Positions 38,887-49,081 of a DNA stretch of 64,000 bases are shown here, one piece after another (the first letter of the stretch is position 1; each line of letters begins with the position of its first letter). The DNA comes from Symbiodinium natans (lineage: Eukaryota; Sar; Dinophyceae; Suessiales; Symbiodiniaceae). A program made the position numbers and the translations under genes. The DNA lies in the NCBI GenBank assembly GCA_905221605.1, contig CAJNDS010002431.1:289089-353088 (forward strand), given 5' to 3'. The notes below the pieces were generated by a model. It ran no database searches. It was given only the letters and a program-made list of their open reading frames with translations, and was not told where the DNA came from.

Positions 38887-40591
38887 ATGGACATGATGCG
38901 GCGTCGCTCTGAGCCTGGACTGTCGCCAACGGCCAATGAAGCCGAAGGAAATCGTGGTGATGGGGGTGAAGAACGACAACAAATGGTACAAGCGCTGACA
39001 GATGGTAGGGAGGTTGCAATGATACAACCAACGCCTCAGGTGGAAAACGAAGTGGTTCCGGTTCCAGCAGCAAATCCTTTCTGGAGCGAGCGGGCTCAAG
39101 AAGAAATGAGACTGAGGCAATCAAGGCCGGCAAGTCTTCCTGCGAGCGGAGGGGATAGAAGTGGTGAAGGTACGAGGAGGCCGCCTTCGCTGCAAGATCT
39201 TTTGGGTCAGGAACCTGCACCTGTTGAGAGACCGTCGTCAGGCTTAATGGGCCAGATGGAACGAGGTACTATTGGTGGAGTGCAAGCAGACGAAGAGCTC
39301 ATTCCTGATGTTGGTGGTGAAGAACAAAGTGAAGATATGGCGGTGGTAAAGCGTGCGCTGAAAGAGTTGCTTGTGCAAACAAAGGAGCTGGGGAACAGGT
39401 TGCATCGGGTGGAGGAGAAAAGCTATACCTCTGCTGCATCTGGGTCAGCTTCGAGAGCACGGAGCACTGGAGTGGTGGACGCAAACACTGCATATCCTCT
39501 AGGAATGACTCCAGAGAAGCAGTACCTGCCAGGACAAGTTTTCTACACGGATGGTATGGGTGGTTTTTGGACTGTGTTGCCTGATGGGACATGGCTGCCT
39601 ATTGAGGGCTACGACCTGCCAAAGGGTTGTGATCTTCAATCCTTGCCTGGGTCCAGGAAGGGGGATGCTCAAGTGGAGGATGAAAAAGAAGTGCCAATGA
39701 TGCATGTAGCTGAAGGGAAGAAACCCTCCAGATTGCCTCCATTGAATTACCCCACGGGAGGTCCTGCAAGTGGTGGATATGCAAGTGGACCACCTGGTTT
39801 AACACATGTTCCGATTACTTCCTTGCCATCAGGTGCTGATGGTTCTGCCGCACCTGTGGGGAACCAGCCCGGTTTTGTTTCAGCTCGGGAAACTGCAACG
39901 CAAGAGAACTCAGCAGGATCGGGTGGATATACAATGGTGGATGATGTTCCGTATCGGTGGAAAATGGTCGCTGGGAAGTTGGAATTAGAAAAGGTTCCGC
40001 TCACAGCTGTTACGCCTGGTATAGGACATGGACTACCTCAAGGGCCTGGTGGTAGGGTCAGTTTACCTCCTGGAGCAGTGGTGCCACGTGGTATGCCAAT
40101 CATTGGTGATAGTTCTGGAACCGAACGTCCGGAGGCTCTTGGGAAGCATGTGATGAGCCTTCCAACTTTGGCAGACTACACACCAAGCAATCCGACGGCA
40201 CTGGGTGATTGGATCGCAATGATCGAACCAATGTTGTCTTCGCTGACAGATACAGGAAGAGTGTGGTGGCAATGCGTCTACTCAAAGGCATATCAAGCGT
40301 ATGCCAAATGGTTGAGTGTTTCTCCGCTGGAAAGGTTGGGCATCAAGGCTGAGCTGGAAGGGCTCAAGGTGGTTCAAACTGTGCATGTTTTGTTGGAGCA
40401 GAGAGCGGTGTCTTTGCTGCTACAGGCGATTCCGGAGAGATTGAAGACCGAGATCGTTTCCACTCGAATGTTGGGGTCAGTGATGATATTCTACAAATTG
40501 CTGACGGTCTACCAACCAGGTGGAGCAAATGAGCGCAGCACAATGTTGAACTTCTTGGTGCAACCATCTCCAGCAACCTCGATCTCAGAGG
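38887..40591 (+). CDS. Gag, amino-terminal part
   Basis: Structural protein of the retrotransposon particle. The first ATG of the frame is at 38887, about 50 bases after the primer site; the frame is open a little further left only from a TTG. The first half is acidic and Gln/Pro/Gly-rich, of low complexity. A hydrophobic, Trp-containing region near residue 439 (LGDWIAMIEPML, later VWWQCVYSKAY) is the best candidate for the conserved Gag core. The frame breaks at GGG 40590-40592: removing one G would join it to the next frame (SEAIKGVRQWAQW). Past that point the original frame runs on to 40788 with no protein-like sequence. Confidence 0.75.
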
Positions 40592-41821
40592 GCCATAAAG
40601 GGAGTGCGTCAATGGGCGCAATGGCGTTCCCGATTAAGGGAGTTGAGAGCGGCCGAGCCGGACGCTACCTTGCTTATCAAGGGATTGGATGGTTTATCAT
40701 CCGCGTTGCTGGCAAAACACCCTACGGTTCATTTCAGAGTGGCATCCTTTCGGGAGAAATTGGGGGTGGACTACTCGCCGACCTCTGAGACTGCGACAAA
40801 ACTAGCTGAAATGTTACAGGCAGAGTTTGAACTGCTATTGCATAGTGCTGGTGATCAAGAGGTGAAGCAGGACTCGGACGCCAAGAAAAGGGCAAGGTTA
40901 AACAAGGCCCGAAAGGGAACTGGTGACGAGACAGAGGAGGGTGACAAAGGCAAAGGGAAAGGAAAAAGGTACAGCGGAGATGGTGAACGTCCTTTCTGTT
41001 GGATATATGGGAAGACAGATGCAGGCTGCAAGTTCGGATCCCGCTGCAAATTTCGCCATGACAAAGACTCCCTTGAGCGAGGAAGATGTTTTGAGTGTGG
41101 GGCCGTTGGCCATCTGCAGCCGCAATGTCCATATAAGGATGGTGCAAGTTCCAATGTGGACTCAAATCCTGAGAGGAGTAGATCTAAAGGGAATTCTCCC
41201 AAAGGGGGAAAGGGCGGCAAAGGTGCGAAATGTGGAAATGCCAAAAAGGCAGAGGTAGCTGAAGGGGGAGATGAGACGGCTAATGCGGGATTGGATAAAG
41301 GTTCTGCAAGTCCCTCATCACCATCAACACCCAATCAGGTCCTTGCTGAAGCGTTGGAAGTGCTGAAATCTATGAAGCTGTCATCAGCACAGTCAGCATC
41401 AAGCGGGGATCCCAGTGTTCGAATGTTATGTGGCTCTGGGCTGTTTCAGCAGGAAGGGAGACTGGCGTTGGTGGATACAGCTGCTACGCATCTTGTGCGG
41501 ACGCTTTTTCCATGGGAATGTTTACCCGACACTACTGTTATGGTGCAAAGCGCGCTTGGTGGTGTGACAATGAGGATTACAGAGAAAGGGACGTTGATTA
41601 GGGAAGACAATGGGCCCCTGATTATCCCTCTCTGGTTGATTTTGGAGTTTGGGGCGAACCTCACTGTGATCAATGGGATGTGTCACGTGGGTGCAAAATC
41701 TTCGCTGGACCAGCTCTTGTGGTTTAAACATGGCTGTTTGGTTATGGATTACAAAACAGCTGAAATTATTCCGGCGAAGACCCCAAACAGTAAGATTGCA
41801 GATCAAGGGAAAGCGGCATGA
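40592..41821 (+). CDS. Gag carboxyl part, nucleocapsid fingers and first protease-like domain
   Basis: Continues Gag (LRELRAAEPDATLLIKGLDG), then a basic KGKGKGK linker. A CCCH finger follows at 40997-41058 (C-x9-C-x5-C-x3-H), then a CCHC knuckle at 41087-41128 (CFECGAVGHLQPQC), the RNA-binding signature of retroviral nucleocapsid, and a Lys/Gly-rich spacer. At 41474 comes a retropepsin-like core, VDTAATH, where the usual triad is D-[ST]-G: the Gly is Ala. Downstream GGVTMRITEKGTL and LILEFGANLTVIN fit the rest of a copia protease. The frame ends in TGA at 41819. A second protease-like domain lies at 46783. Confidence 0.75.
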   Translation, partial: AIKGVRQWAQWRSRLRELRAAEPDATLLIKGLDGLSSALLAKHPTVHFRVASFREKLGVDYSPTSETATKLAEMLQAEFELLLHSAGDQEVKQDSDAKKRARLNKARKGTGDETEEGDKGKGKGKRYSGDGERPFCWIYGKTDAGCKFGSRCKFRHDKDSLERGRCFECGAVGHLQPQCPYKDGASSNVDSNPERSRSKGNSPKGGKGGKGAKCGNAKKAEVAEGGDETANAGLDKGSASPSSPSTPNQVLAEALEVLKSMKLSSAQSASSGDPSVRMLCGSGLFQQEGRLALVDTAATHLVRTLFPWECLPDTTVMVQSALGGVTMRITEKGTLIREDNGPLIIPLWLILEFGANLTVINGMCHVGAKSSLDQLLWFKHGCLVMDYKTAEIIPAKTPNSKIADQGKAA

Positions 41822-43200
41822 AGCAATAACGCGACGCGTAGAATTCGGCAAGCCGAGTTTGCAATCAGAAAAACTGGGCTCAGTATGGAGGCGTGGGTTC
41901 CAGGCTTCTCTTTGGAGCTGCCAGAGGTCGGAACAACCCTTTCCCAATCCAAACGATGGATTGACATGGATGTCCAAGCGCTGCCCACATGCATTTTGCT
42001 AAGCCTGAAAAATGCGTTTGGTCTTGCTTTCTACATTTGCAACGCCATGCTCTCTCTTTCTGTACTTTTTCAAAGGCGAAAACAGCTGAGTGCATTTAGG
42101 CACGCGCGAAAAATGCAGTTGCGCATTCGCCTCTTCTGTACGCAGCTTGTCTTTACGACGAAAGATCAGCGGTTAACTCAATTTTATTGTGGTTGTGGAA
42201 GGAGCAAGCTGCGCGAATGCATTCTGCCCACTTTGAAAAATGCACCTGAGCATGTTCTTCCTGATTCTGGGTCTGTTTCGGTACTCCTGCAAAATGTCGA
42301 GCATTATTCTAAACACGTTTTTCAATTCCTACAGCTACTTTTATGCACAGAAAACACATCAGAAGAATCGAATACGTCATGAGCCAGCAGAAACCAAGAC
42401 TAAACATGATAGGAAACCAGTGCCAAATGCATTCTTCGGGCGACGAAAAATGTATTTGGAATGCCCTAGAAATGCATGTCGGGTAGATGTTGGTCGTAAA
42501 ACACCTATCTATTTTTTTGTTGTTTTCGTTTGTTTTTCATGCTGTAATGGAGCAAACCGAATAGACATGGATGACCAGTTGCTGCCGAATGCATTTTGCC
42601 AGGCCTGAACAACGCATTTGGTCTTGCTTTCCAGATGTGCAACGCCGCGTGCTCTTTCTGCACTTTTTCAAAGCGAAAACAGCTGAATGCATTTGGGCAC
42701 AGGTAAAAAATGCATTCGGACTTTGGTTTCTTCCGTACGGGGCCTCTGTCTTTGACACAAAAGTCAGCTATCAAGCGAGTTTTTTATTGTGGTTTTGGAA
42801 GGAGCAAGCTGCGCGAATGCATTTTGCCTGCTTTGCAAAATGCATCTGGGCATGTTGCTCCTGATTTTGGGCCCCTTTTCGGGAATTTTGCGAAACGGTG
42901 ATTATGGTTCTAAACGCGCTACAGAAAGACATGAAACTTCAGCCGGCAGAACCCAAGATTGCAACATGATAGGAAACCAGTGCCAAATGCGTTTCGGGCG
43001 ACTAAAAATGCATGTGGAATGCCCTCAGACGCATGTCGGGGCAACGTTGGTTGTAAAATACCAGTAGACATGGATGTCCAAGCGCTGCCCGAATGCATTT
43101 TGCCAGGCCTAAAAAACGCATTGGGTCTTGCTTTCCACATTTGCAAGGCCGTGCTCTCTTTGTGCACTTTTTAGAAGGCGAAAACAGCTGAACGCATTAA
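41822..43200 (+). repeat. 500-600 bp tandem repeat inside the element
   Basis: A unit containing GACATGGATG(T/A)CC, GAATGCATTTTGCC and GCGAAAACAGCTGA starts near 41963, 42563 and 43066, so periods are about 600 and 503. A second landmark, ATGATAGGAAACCAGTGCCAAATGC, recurs at 42403 and 42966. ATGCAT palindromes are unusually frequent. Short ORFs in it differ between copies, so it looks non-coding. Confidence 0.75.
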
Positions 43201-46200
43201 AGCGCGGGCGAGGTCGCTCACCACGGGCCCGAACTGCGTGACACCCGCCCGGCCCCATTGCGCTCATGGTCGGAGACCATGGGAGACCACGAATCCAAGC
43301 GCGCGACACCCTCTCAACCCCTGTCGCTCATGATCGGAGATCACGGGAGACCACGGACCCGGACCGCGTGACACCCGCCTGCCCCGTTCCGCTCATGATC
43401 GGAGACCATGGAAGACCGCGGGCCCACACGCGCGAACACCCTCCCAATGCCTGTAGCTCACCACGGCGGCCCCATTGCGCTCATGATCGGAGATGCTGGG
43501 AGACCACGAACCCGAGCGCGTGACACCCTCTCAACCCCTGTCGCTCATGATCGGACACCATGACACCGCGACCGGACCGCGTGACGCCCGCCCAGCGTGC
43601 TCAGAGACCATGGGAGATCACGGACCCATGCAAGCGCGTGACACCCTCCCAGATGATCCATGGGAGACCATCAAGCGCGTGACACCCTCCAACCCCTGCC
43701 ACTCACCGCAGACCCGAATCGCGTGATGCTCGTCCGGCCCATTGCGCTCATGATAGGAGACCATGCGAGACCACGAATCCAAGCGCGTGACACCCTCTCA
43801 ACCCCTGTCGCTCATGATCAGAGATCAGGGGAGACCACGGAGCCGGATCAGCCCCATTACGCTCACGATCGGAGAAGCCGGGAAACCGCGAACCCAGCGC
43901 GTGACACCCTCCCAAGCTTGTTGCTCATGATCGGAGTCCATGGGAAACCACGGACCCGAACCGCGTGACACCCGCCCAGCCCCACACTGCGCTCATGATC
44001 GGAGACCACGGAGATCCACGGACCCAAGCGCGACACCCTCCCGACCCCTGTCGGAGACCATGAAGATCACGGAGCCGGGCCGCGTGACGCCCGCCAGCCC
44101 CATGATCGAACCACGGGAGACCATGAACCCGGACCGCGTGACACCCGCCGAGATTGCGCTCGCGCCACCACGCACCCGAACCGCGCGACACCCGCCCGGC
44201 CCCATTGCGCTCATGGTCGGAGACCATGGGAGACCACGAATCCAAGCGCGTGAAACCCTCTCAACCCCCTGTCGCTCATGATCGGAGATCACGGGAGACC
44301 ACGGACCTGGACCGCGTGACACCCACCTGCCCCACACGCGCTCATGATCGGAAACCGTGGAAGACCGCGGACCCAAACGTGCGAACGCCTCCCAACGCCT
44401 GTAGCTCACCACGGACCCGAACCGCGTGACACCCGCCTGGCCCATTGCGCTCATGATCGGAGATGTTGGGAGACCACGAACCCAAGCGCGTGACACCCTC
44501 TCAACCCCTGTCGCTCATGATCGGACACCATGACAGACCACGACCGGACCGCGTGACACCCGCCCAGCGTGCTCAGAGACCATGGGAGACCACGCCAAGC
44601 GCGTGACACCCTCCCAGATGATCCATGGGAGACCATCAAGCGCGTGACGCCCAACCACTGCCACTCACCGCGGACCCGAACCACGTGACACTCGTCGGTC
44701 CGGCCCCATTGCGCTCATGATAGGAGACCATGCGAGACCACGAATCCACGCGCGTGACACCCTCTCAACCCCTGTCGCTCATGATCAGAGATCATGGGAG
44801 ACCACGGAGCCGGATCACGCGACACCCGCCCAGCCCCATTGCGCTCACGATCGGAGAAGCCGGGAAACCACGAACCCAGCGCGTGACATCCTCCCAAGCT
44901 TGTTGCTCATGATCGGAGTCCATGGGAAACCACGGACCCGAACCGCGTGACACCCGCCCAGCCCCATTGCGCTCATGATCGGAGACGACGGAAATCCACG
45001 GACCCAAGCGCGCGACACCCTCCCAACCCCTGTCGCTCATGATCGGAGACCATGAAGATCACGGAACACCCGCCAGCCCCATGATCGGACCATGGGAGAC
45101 CATGAGCCCGGACTGCGTGACACCCGCAGATTACGCTCGCGCTGGGAGATCATGGGAGTCCATGGACCCAAGCATGTGACGACCTAGAGAGAATGTGGAG
45201 AGCACGGACCCGAACCGCGTGACACCTGCCCAGCCCCATTGTGCTCATGACGGGAGACCGTAGGAGACCACGGACCCAACCGCTTCAGACCCTCCCAACC
45301 CCTGTCACTGATGACTGGAGACCATGGGAGACCACGGGCCCGAATCACCCGACACCCGCCCGCAGACCATGGAACCGTGACACCCTCCCAACCCTTCGCT
45401 CATGATCGGAGACCCTCCCAACCCCTGTCGCTCATGATCGGAGACCGCGGAGATCACGGACCCGGACCATTGCGCTCATGAGCGGAGACCATGGGAGACC
45501 ACGGACCCAAGCGCGTGACACCCTCCCAAACCCCTGTCACTTCCAAAACCATGAAAACCATGGACCGCGTGACACCCACCCGGCCCCATTGCGCTCATGA
45601 GGAGAGCATGGGAGACCACGGACCCAAGCGCGTGCCACCCGTCTAGCCAATCGCGTGGCACTTTTTTCTGAGGAGAGCGCCCCAAACAGTTCCTTTTTGG
45701 GGAAAAACCACAGGCCCGAAGCGCGTGACACCCACAAGGCCCCAATGGTCCCAATTGCGCTCATGATCGGAGACCGCAGGCCCGCCAATTGTGCTCGTGA
45801 TCGGAGACCATGGGAGACCACAGGCCCGAAGCGCGTGACACCCACCCGGCCCCAATTGGCCCCAATTGCGTTCATGATCGGAGACCATGGGCCGAAGCGC
45901 GCGACAGCCGCCCGCCAATTGGCCTCAAGATCGGAGACCATGCGAGAGCGACACCCACCCGGCCCCAATGGCCCCAATTGTGCTCATGATCGGAGACCAT
46001 GGGAGATCACAGTTCTCGAAGCGCGTGACACCCGCCCGGCCCCAATTGGCCCCAATTGCGCTCTGATCGGAGACTGTGTGGGAGAGCGCAGGCCCGAGCG
46101 CGTGACACCCGCCCGGCCCCGGCCCCAATGCCCCCAATTTCACTCATAATCGGAGACCAATGAAAGACGACACCATGGGACCGCAGGCCGAGCGCCCACC

Positions 46201-46550
46201 CGGCCCCAATGGCCCCAATTGCGCTCATCCTCGGAGACCATGGGAGACCACAGGCCCCGAAGTGCGTGACACCCACATGGGAGACCCAGGCCCGAAGCGG
46301 GTGACACCCACCCGGCCCCAATTGGCCCCAATTGTGCTCATGATCGGAGACCATGGGAGACCACAGGCCCGAAGCGCGTGACACCCACCCGGCCCCCAAT
46401 TGGCCCCAATCGTGCTCATGATCGGAAACCATGGGAGACCGCAGGCGCGAGCACGGCCCCAATGGCCCAATTGTGTTCATGATCGGAGACCATGGGAGAC
46501 CACAGGCCCGAAGCGCGTGACACCCATCTGGCCAAGCGCGTGACACTTTT
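43200..46550 (+). repeat. Satellite array of about 65-bp units inside the element
   Basis: About 45 diverged copies of GCGCTCATGATCGGAGACCATGGGAGACCACGGACCC(A/G)A(A/C)GCGCGTGACACCC. Two unit types alternate (CCCGCCCGGCCCCATT and CCCTCCCAACCCCTGTC linkers), giving a dimer near 130 bp. A longer period of about 950-970 bp links 43264 with 44214 and 43740 with 44708. From 45700 on, a CAGGCCCGAAGCGCGTGAC type dominates. Many short ORFs of both strands here are repeat artefacts. Confidence 0.85.
45659..45711 (+). repeat. Boundary motif, first copy
   Basis: CTTTTTTCTGAGGAGAGCGCCCCAAACAGTTCC followed by TTTTTGGGGAAAAACCAC. A second copy at 46541-46597 sits at the junction between the satellite and the second coding block. 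Confidence 0.8.
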
Positions 46551-46593
46551 TTTTCTGAGGAGAGGACCCCAAATGGTTCCTGTTTGGGGAAAA

Positions 46594-48207
46594 ATGGTTT
46601 TGCATGCTGAAAGGCAGCGTGTGTCTTGGTCCCATTCTCAATGGAGGAATGGAAGGGCGGACTGTGGAGTCGGTTCGTCGGATGCCACGTTGTTGCCGAA
46701 GCAGGGAGAAGGCCGAGGAGTATGCGTTCTACATGTGGCCAGGGTTTCTGACACCAATGAGTGTTCGGGAATGGGCATGTTGGACTCGGGAGCATCACAT
46801 CCTCTCAGATCACTTCGTCCTGGTGAACAGCTTCCGCAGCAAAAGGTGTTGGTGTCTTTAGCTGTTGGATCTCGGGAGATGTGTATTACCCCAGGTGGGA
46901 CCCTGGTAACTCCTGAAATGGTAGATCCACTAGTGCCAATTGGCAAAGCGAGCGCCTTGGTTGGTCTCAGAGTTCAGTGGCGTGGTGGCAAGTGCACAGC
47001 CTCACATCCTGTTCTGGGGGAACTTCGCGTTCGTGATCTGAATGGGTGCCCTTGTTTGGAAAAGGAGGTGGCGCTTCAGATCATTGATGAAATGGATTGG
47101 TGTTCACCAAAGCAAGCTTTGAAGGTGGCACGTATGGTTCAAGGGTGTCCGAATACGGACAACGAGGTGGCTGTAAAAACGTCGTTGCAAAGCGCAGCGC
47201 GGACAGCGTCAGCGAATGAGGAGGAGTTCGTCCAGGCATGCTGGAGATTTCTTCGGTGGTATTATGGGGATATACCAGAAAATATGCTGATGGAGCTGTT
47301 GCCACGTGGAGATATTGCGGCGTTGCCTTTCAACCGTCATAAAAGGAGACGGCTGGCACGAGCAAAAAGGGTGGTGGTACACCTATTTTCGGGAAAACAA
47401 AAATGGCATTTTCCCAGTCGGGATGTGGAGGTACTGGAGCTGGATTTGACAAAAGGCGGTGACCTACATAATTCGAGCGTCTGGAAGTATCTTCTGCATC
47501 TGGCGGCTGAAGGAAAGGTGGTTGCTGTGGTTGGAGGACCTCCATGCAGGACAGTGTCAAGGTTGAGAGGTGAAGACGGTGGTCCACCTGTATTACGCCG
47601 ACGCTGTGGGCCTGAACGGTTGGGATTAAAAAGTCTTCCTTGGCCACATCAAGAATTAGCTCAAAAGGATGGTGTTTTACTTCTGAAGATGCTTTTCCTA
47701 TATGACGTGGCGGTGCATTCAAGGTGTGGAACCGCTGAAGTCATCAATGGAAGTTCTGTCTTCTTTGGCATGGAAAGCCCTGGGGACCCTGAACTCATAG
47801 GGAAAGATTTCTCTCAGAACGGCAAAACGGTCTTGAGTGCTGAGGATCTGGTGGATGGTTCTCAGGAAGGGTTCTCAAGTCCTACCTTCTGGAGTTTGCC
47901 AGAGGTGAAAAGCTTTTGTGAGCGTTATGGAATGTACGCTGCACATTTTGATCAAGGAGCGTTGGGACATGCTCTGGTGAAACCTACGACTTTCCTGGTG
48001 TCTGATATGGAACCTTGGGAATCGTTGGAACAGGTTCGCGTGGTTGTTCCGTGGTCAGCAACATTCGCGTCTACCCTGGAAGAGCGTATTGGACAATCCT
48101 CCATATGGGCGCGATGGGCGTTTGGATTGGTTAAAAGAATACGTCACAGGTTAGCACAATGGTTGCATGAGAGCGATGCTGAACGGGAAGCTATGGTGTT
48201 AAAAAAA
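46594..48207 (+). CDS. Second protease-like domain plus C5-methyltransferase-like domain
   Basis: ATG at 46594, just after the satellite boundary motif. A copia-type protease core, MLDSGASH, at 46777 keeps D-S-G and is better preserved than the first one. From 47371 a Rossmann-type start HLFSG (motif I position), an acidic EVLELDL, then at 47533 GGPPCRTVSR with the motif IV Pro-Pro-Cys (Cys codon 47545) of cytosine-5 methyltransferases, and FGMESPGDP as a possible motif VI. FDQGALGHALVKPTTF ends the domain. Such methyltransferases are known in dinoflagellate copia elements (de Mendoza and co-workers, 2018). Target recognition and motifs VIII-X are not obvious, so activity is uncertain. The frame leaves at the A7 run 48201-48207; one A fewer joins it to integrase. 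Confidence 0.75.
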
Positions 48208-49081
48208 GGAAGAACGAGAAGGGACGTTACGGAGGTTGACGACTGAGGAGCGAGCTTTCCGTGACCATTGCCTAAGGGGGCATATTCCTTTCAGACGTGA
48301 TTGTCAAATCTGTGTGTCTGCCGCTGGAAAAGAGCGTCGCCATTTGAGGCGGAAGCATGGGGATGCCTACACTTTATCATTGGACTTGGCGGGTCCATAC
48401 AAGTGTTCAAAGGATGCTCACCAGCAGAAGCCACGACACGCTGTTATTGGTGTGTATCAGTTTCCAATGTTGGATCCCAATGTGGGTCGCCCTCCAGAAA
48501 AGGAGGAAGATGCGGATGAGGTGGAAGATCAGGTGGCAGATGAAGGTGCTGGTGTCGGAGAATGGTTAGGCGATGCAGTCGCTAACTTCGAGGAGGAAGA
48601 CTCTGCGCCGGTGGAACCTGCGCCAGTTCTGGAGGCAGAGGTGTTGAAAATCCAAGCTTCTGAAAAATCCTGGAAGGAACTGAAGGACCACTTGACCCAA
48701 CCTGTCCGTATGATCAACTTCGTTATGGTGGAGCCGATTGTGGACAAGCAGCAAACAACTGTTTTGTCGGCAGTTCAAAGGATGATGGTGCGCTTGCAGA
48801 GACATGGGTATCCGGTGTTGAGGATCCACTCAGATCGAGCGGGGGAGTTTGTCAATGCACGCTTCCGGTCCTTTTGTGAAACTCGTCTGATATATAGGAC
48901 CACTGGTGATCCTGGAGTCCCGCAAACAAATGGGCGCGCTGAAGCATGTGTGGGTTTATTCAAACGTGGTGTCAGGTCGCTCTTAAAGGAGGCGCGACTC
49001 GGGCCGGCGTACTGGGCACTGGCTGCTCGCCATTGGTCAATGTTACGGTGGCAGAAAGCTGAAAGGGAGTTGGGGTTAAAC
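48206..49081 (+). CDS. Integrase
   Basis: Inserts the cDNA into the chromosome. It begins LRRLTTEERAFRDHCLRGHI, an HHCC-like zinc region (H-x4-H-x7-C-x2-C). The catalytic triad is visible as D in LSLDLAG (48383), D in IHSDRAGEF (48833) and E in NGRAEACV (48941). An acidic insertion separates the first two. The frame ends artificially near 49081: LGLN is followed by PKALLPFGAQIQVKRRPWEL only after a one-base shift back, so this copy seems to have lost one base near 49079-49083. Confidence 0.85.

Noticed and set aside
38879-41977. Minus-strand ORFs inside the retrotransposon
   Set aside because: Shadows of the Gag and protease frames; no domains.
43262-46149. Many ORFs of 60-260 codons on both strands
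   Set aside because: They are frames through the 65-bp satellite; the repeated HDRRSRETTNP- and VSRAWVRGLPWS-type peptides simply reflect the unit.
43200-46550. CRISPR-like array
   Set aside because: Unit and linker both diverge and both repeat; no unique spacers, no cas genes, eukaryotic context.
48204-48207. Programmed -1 frameshift at A AAA AAA before integrase
   Set aside because: The heptamer fits a slippery site, but a -1 shift meets a stop within about 12 codons; joining to integrase needs the other direction.
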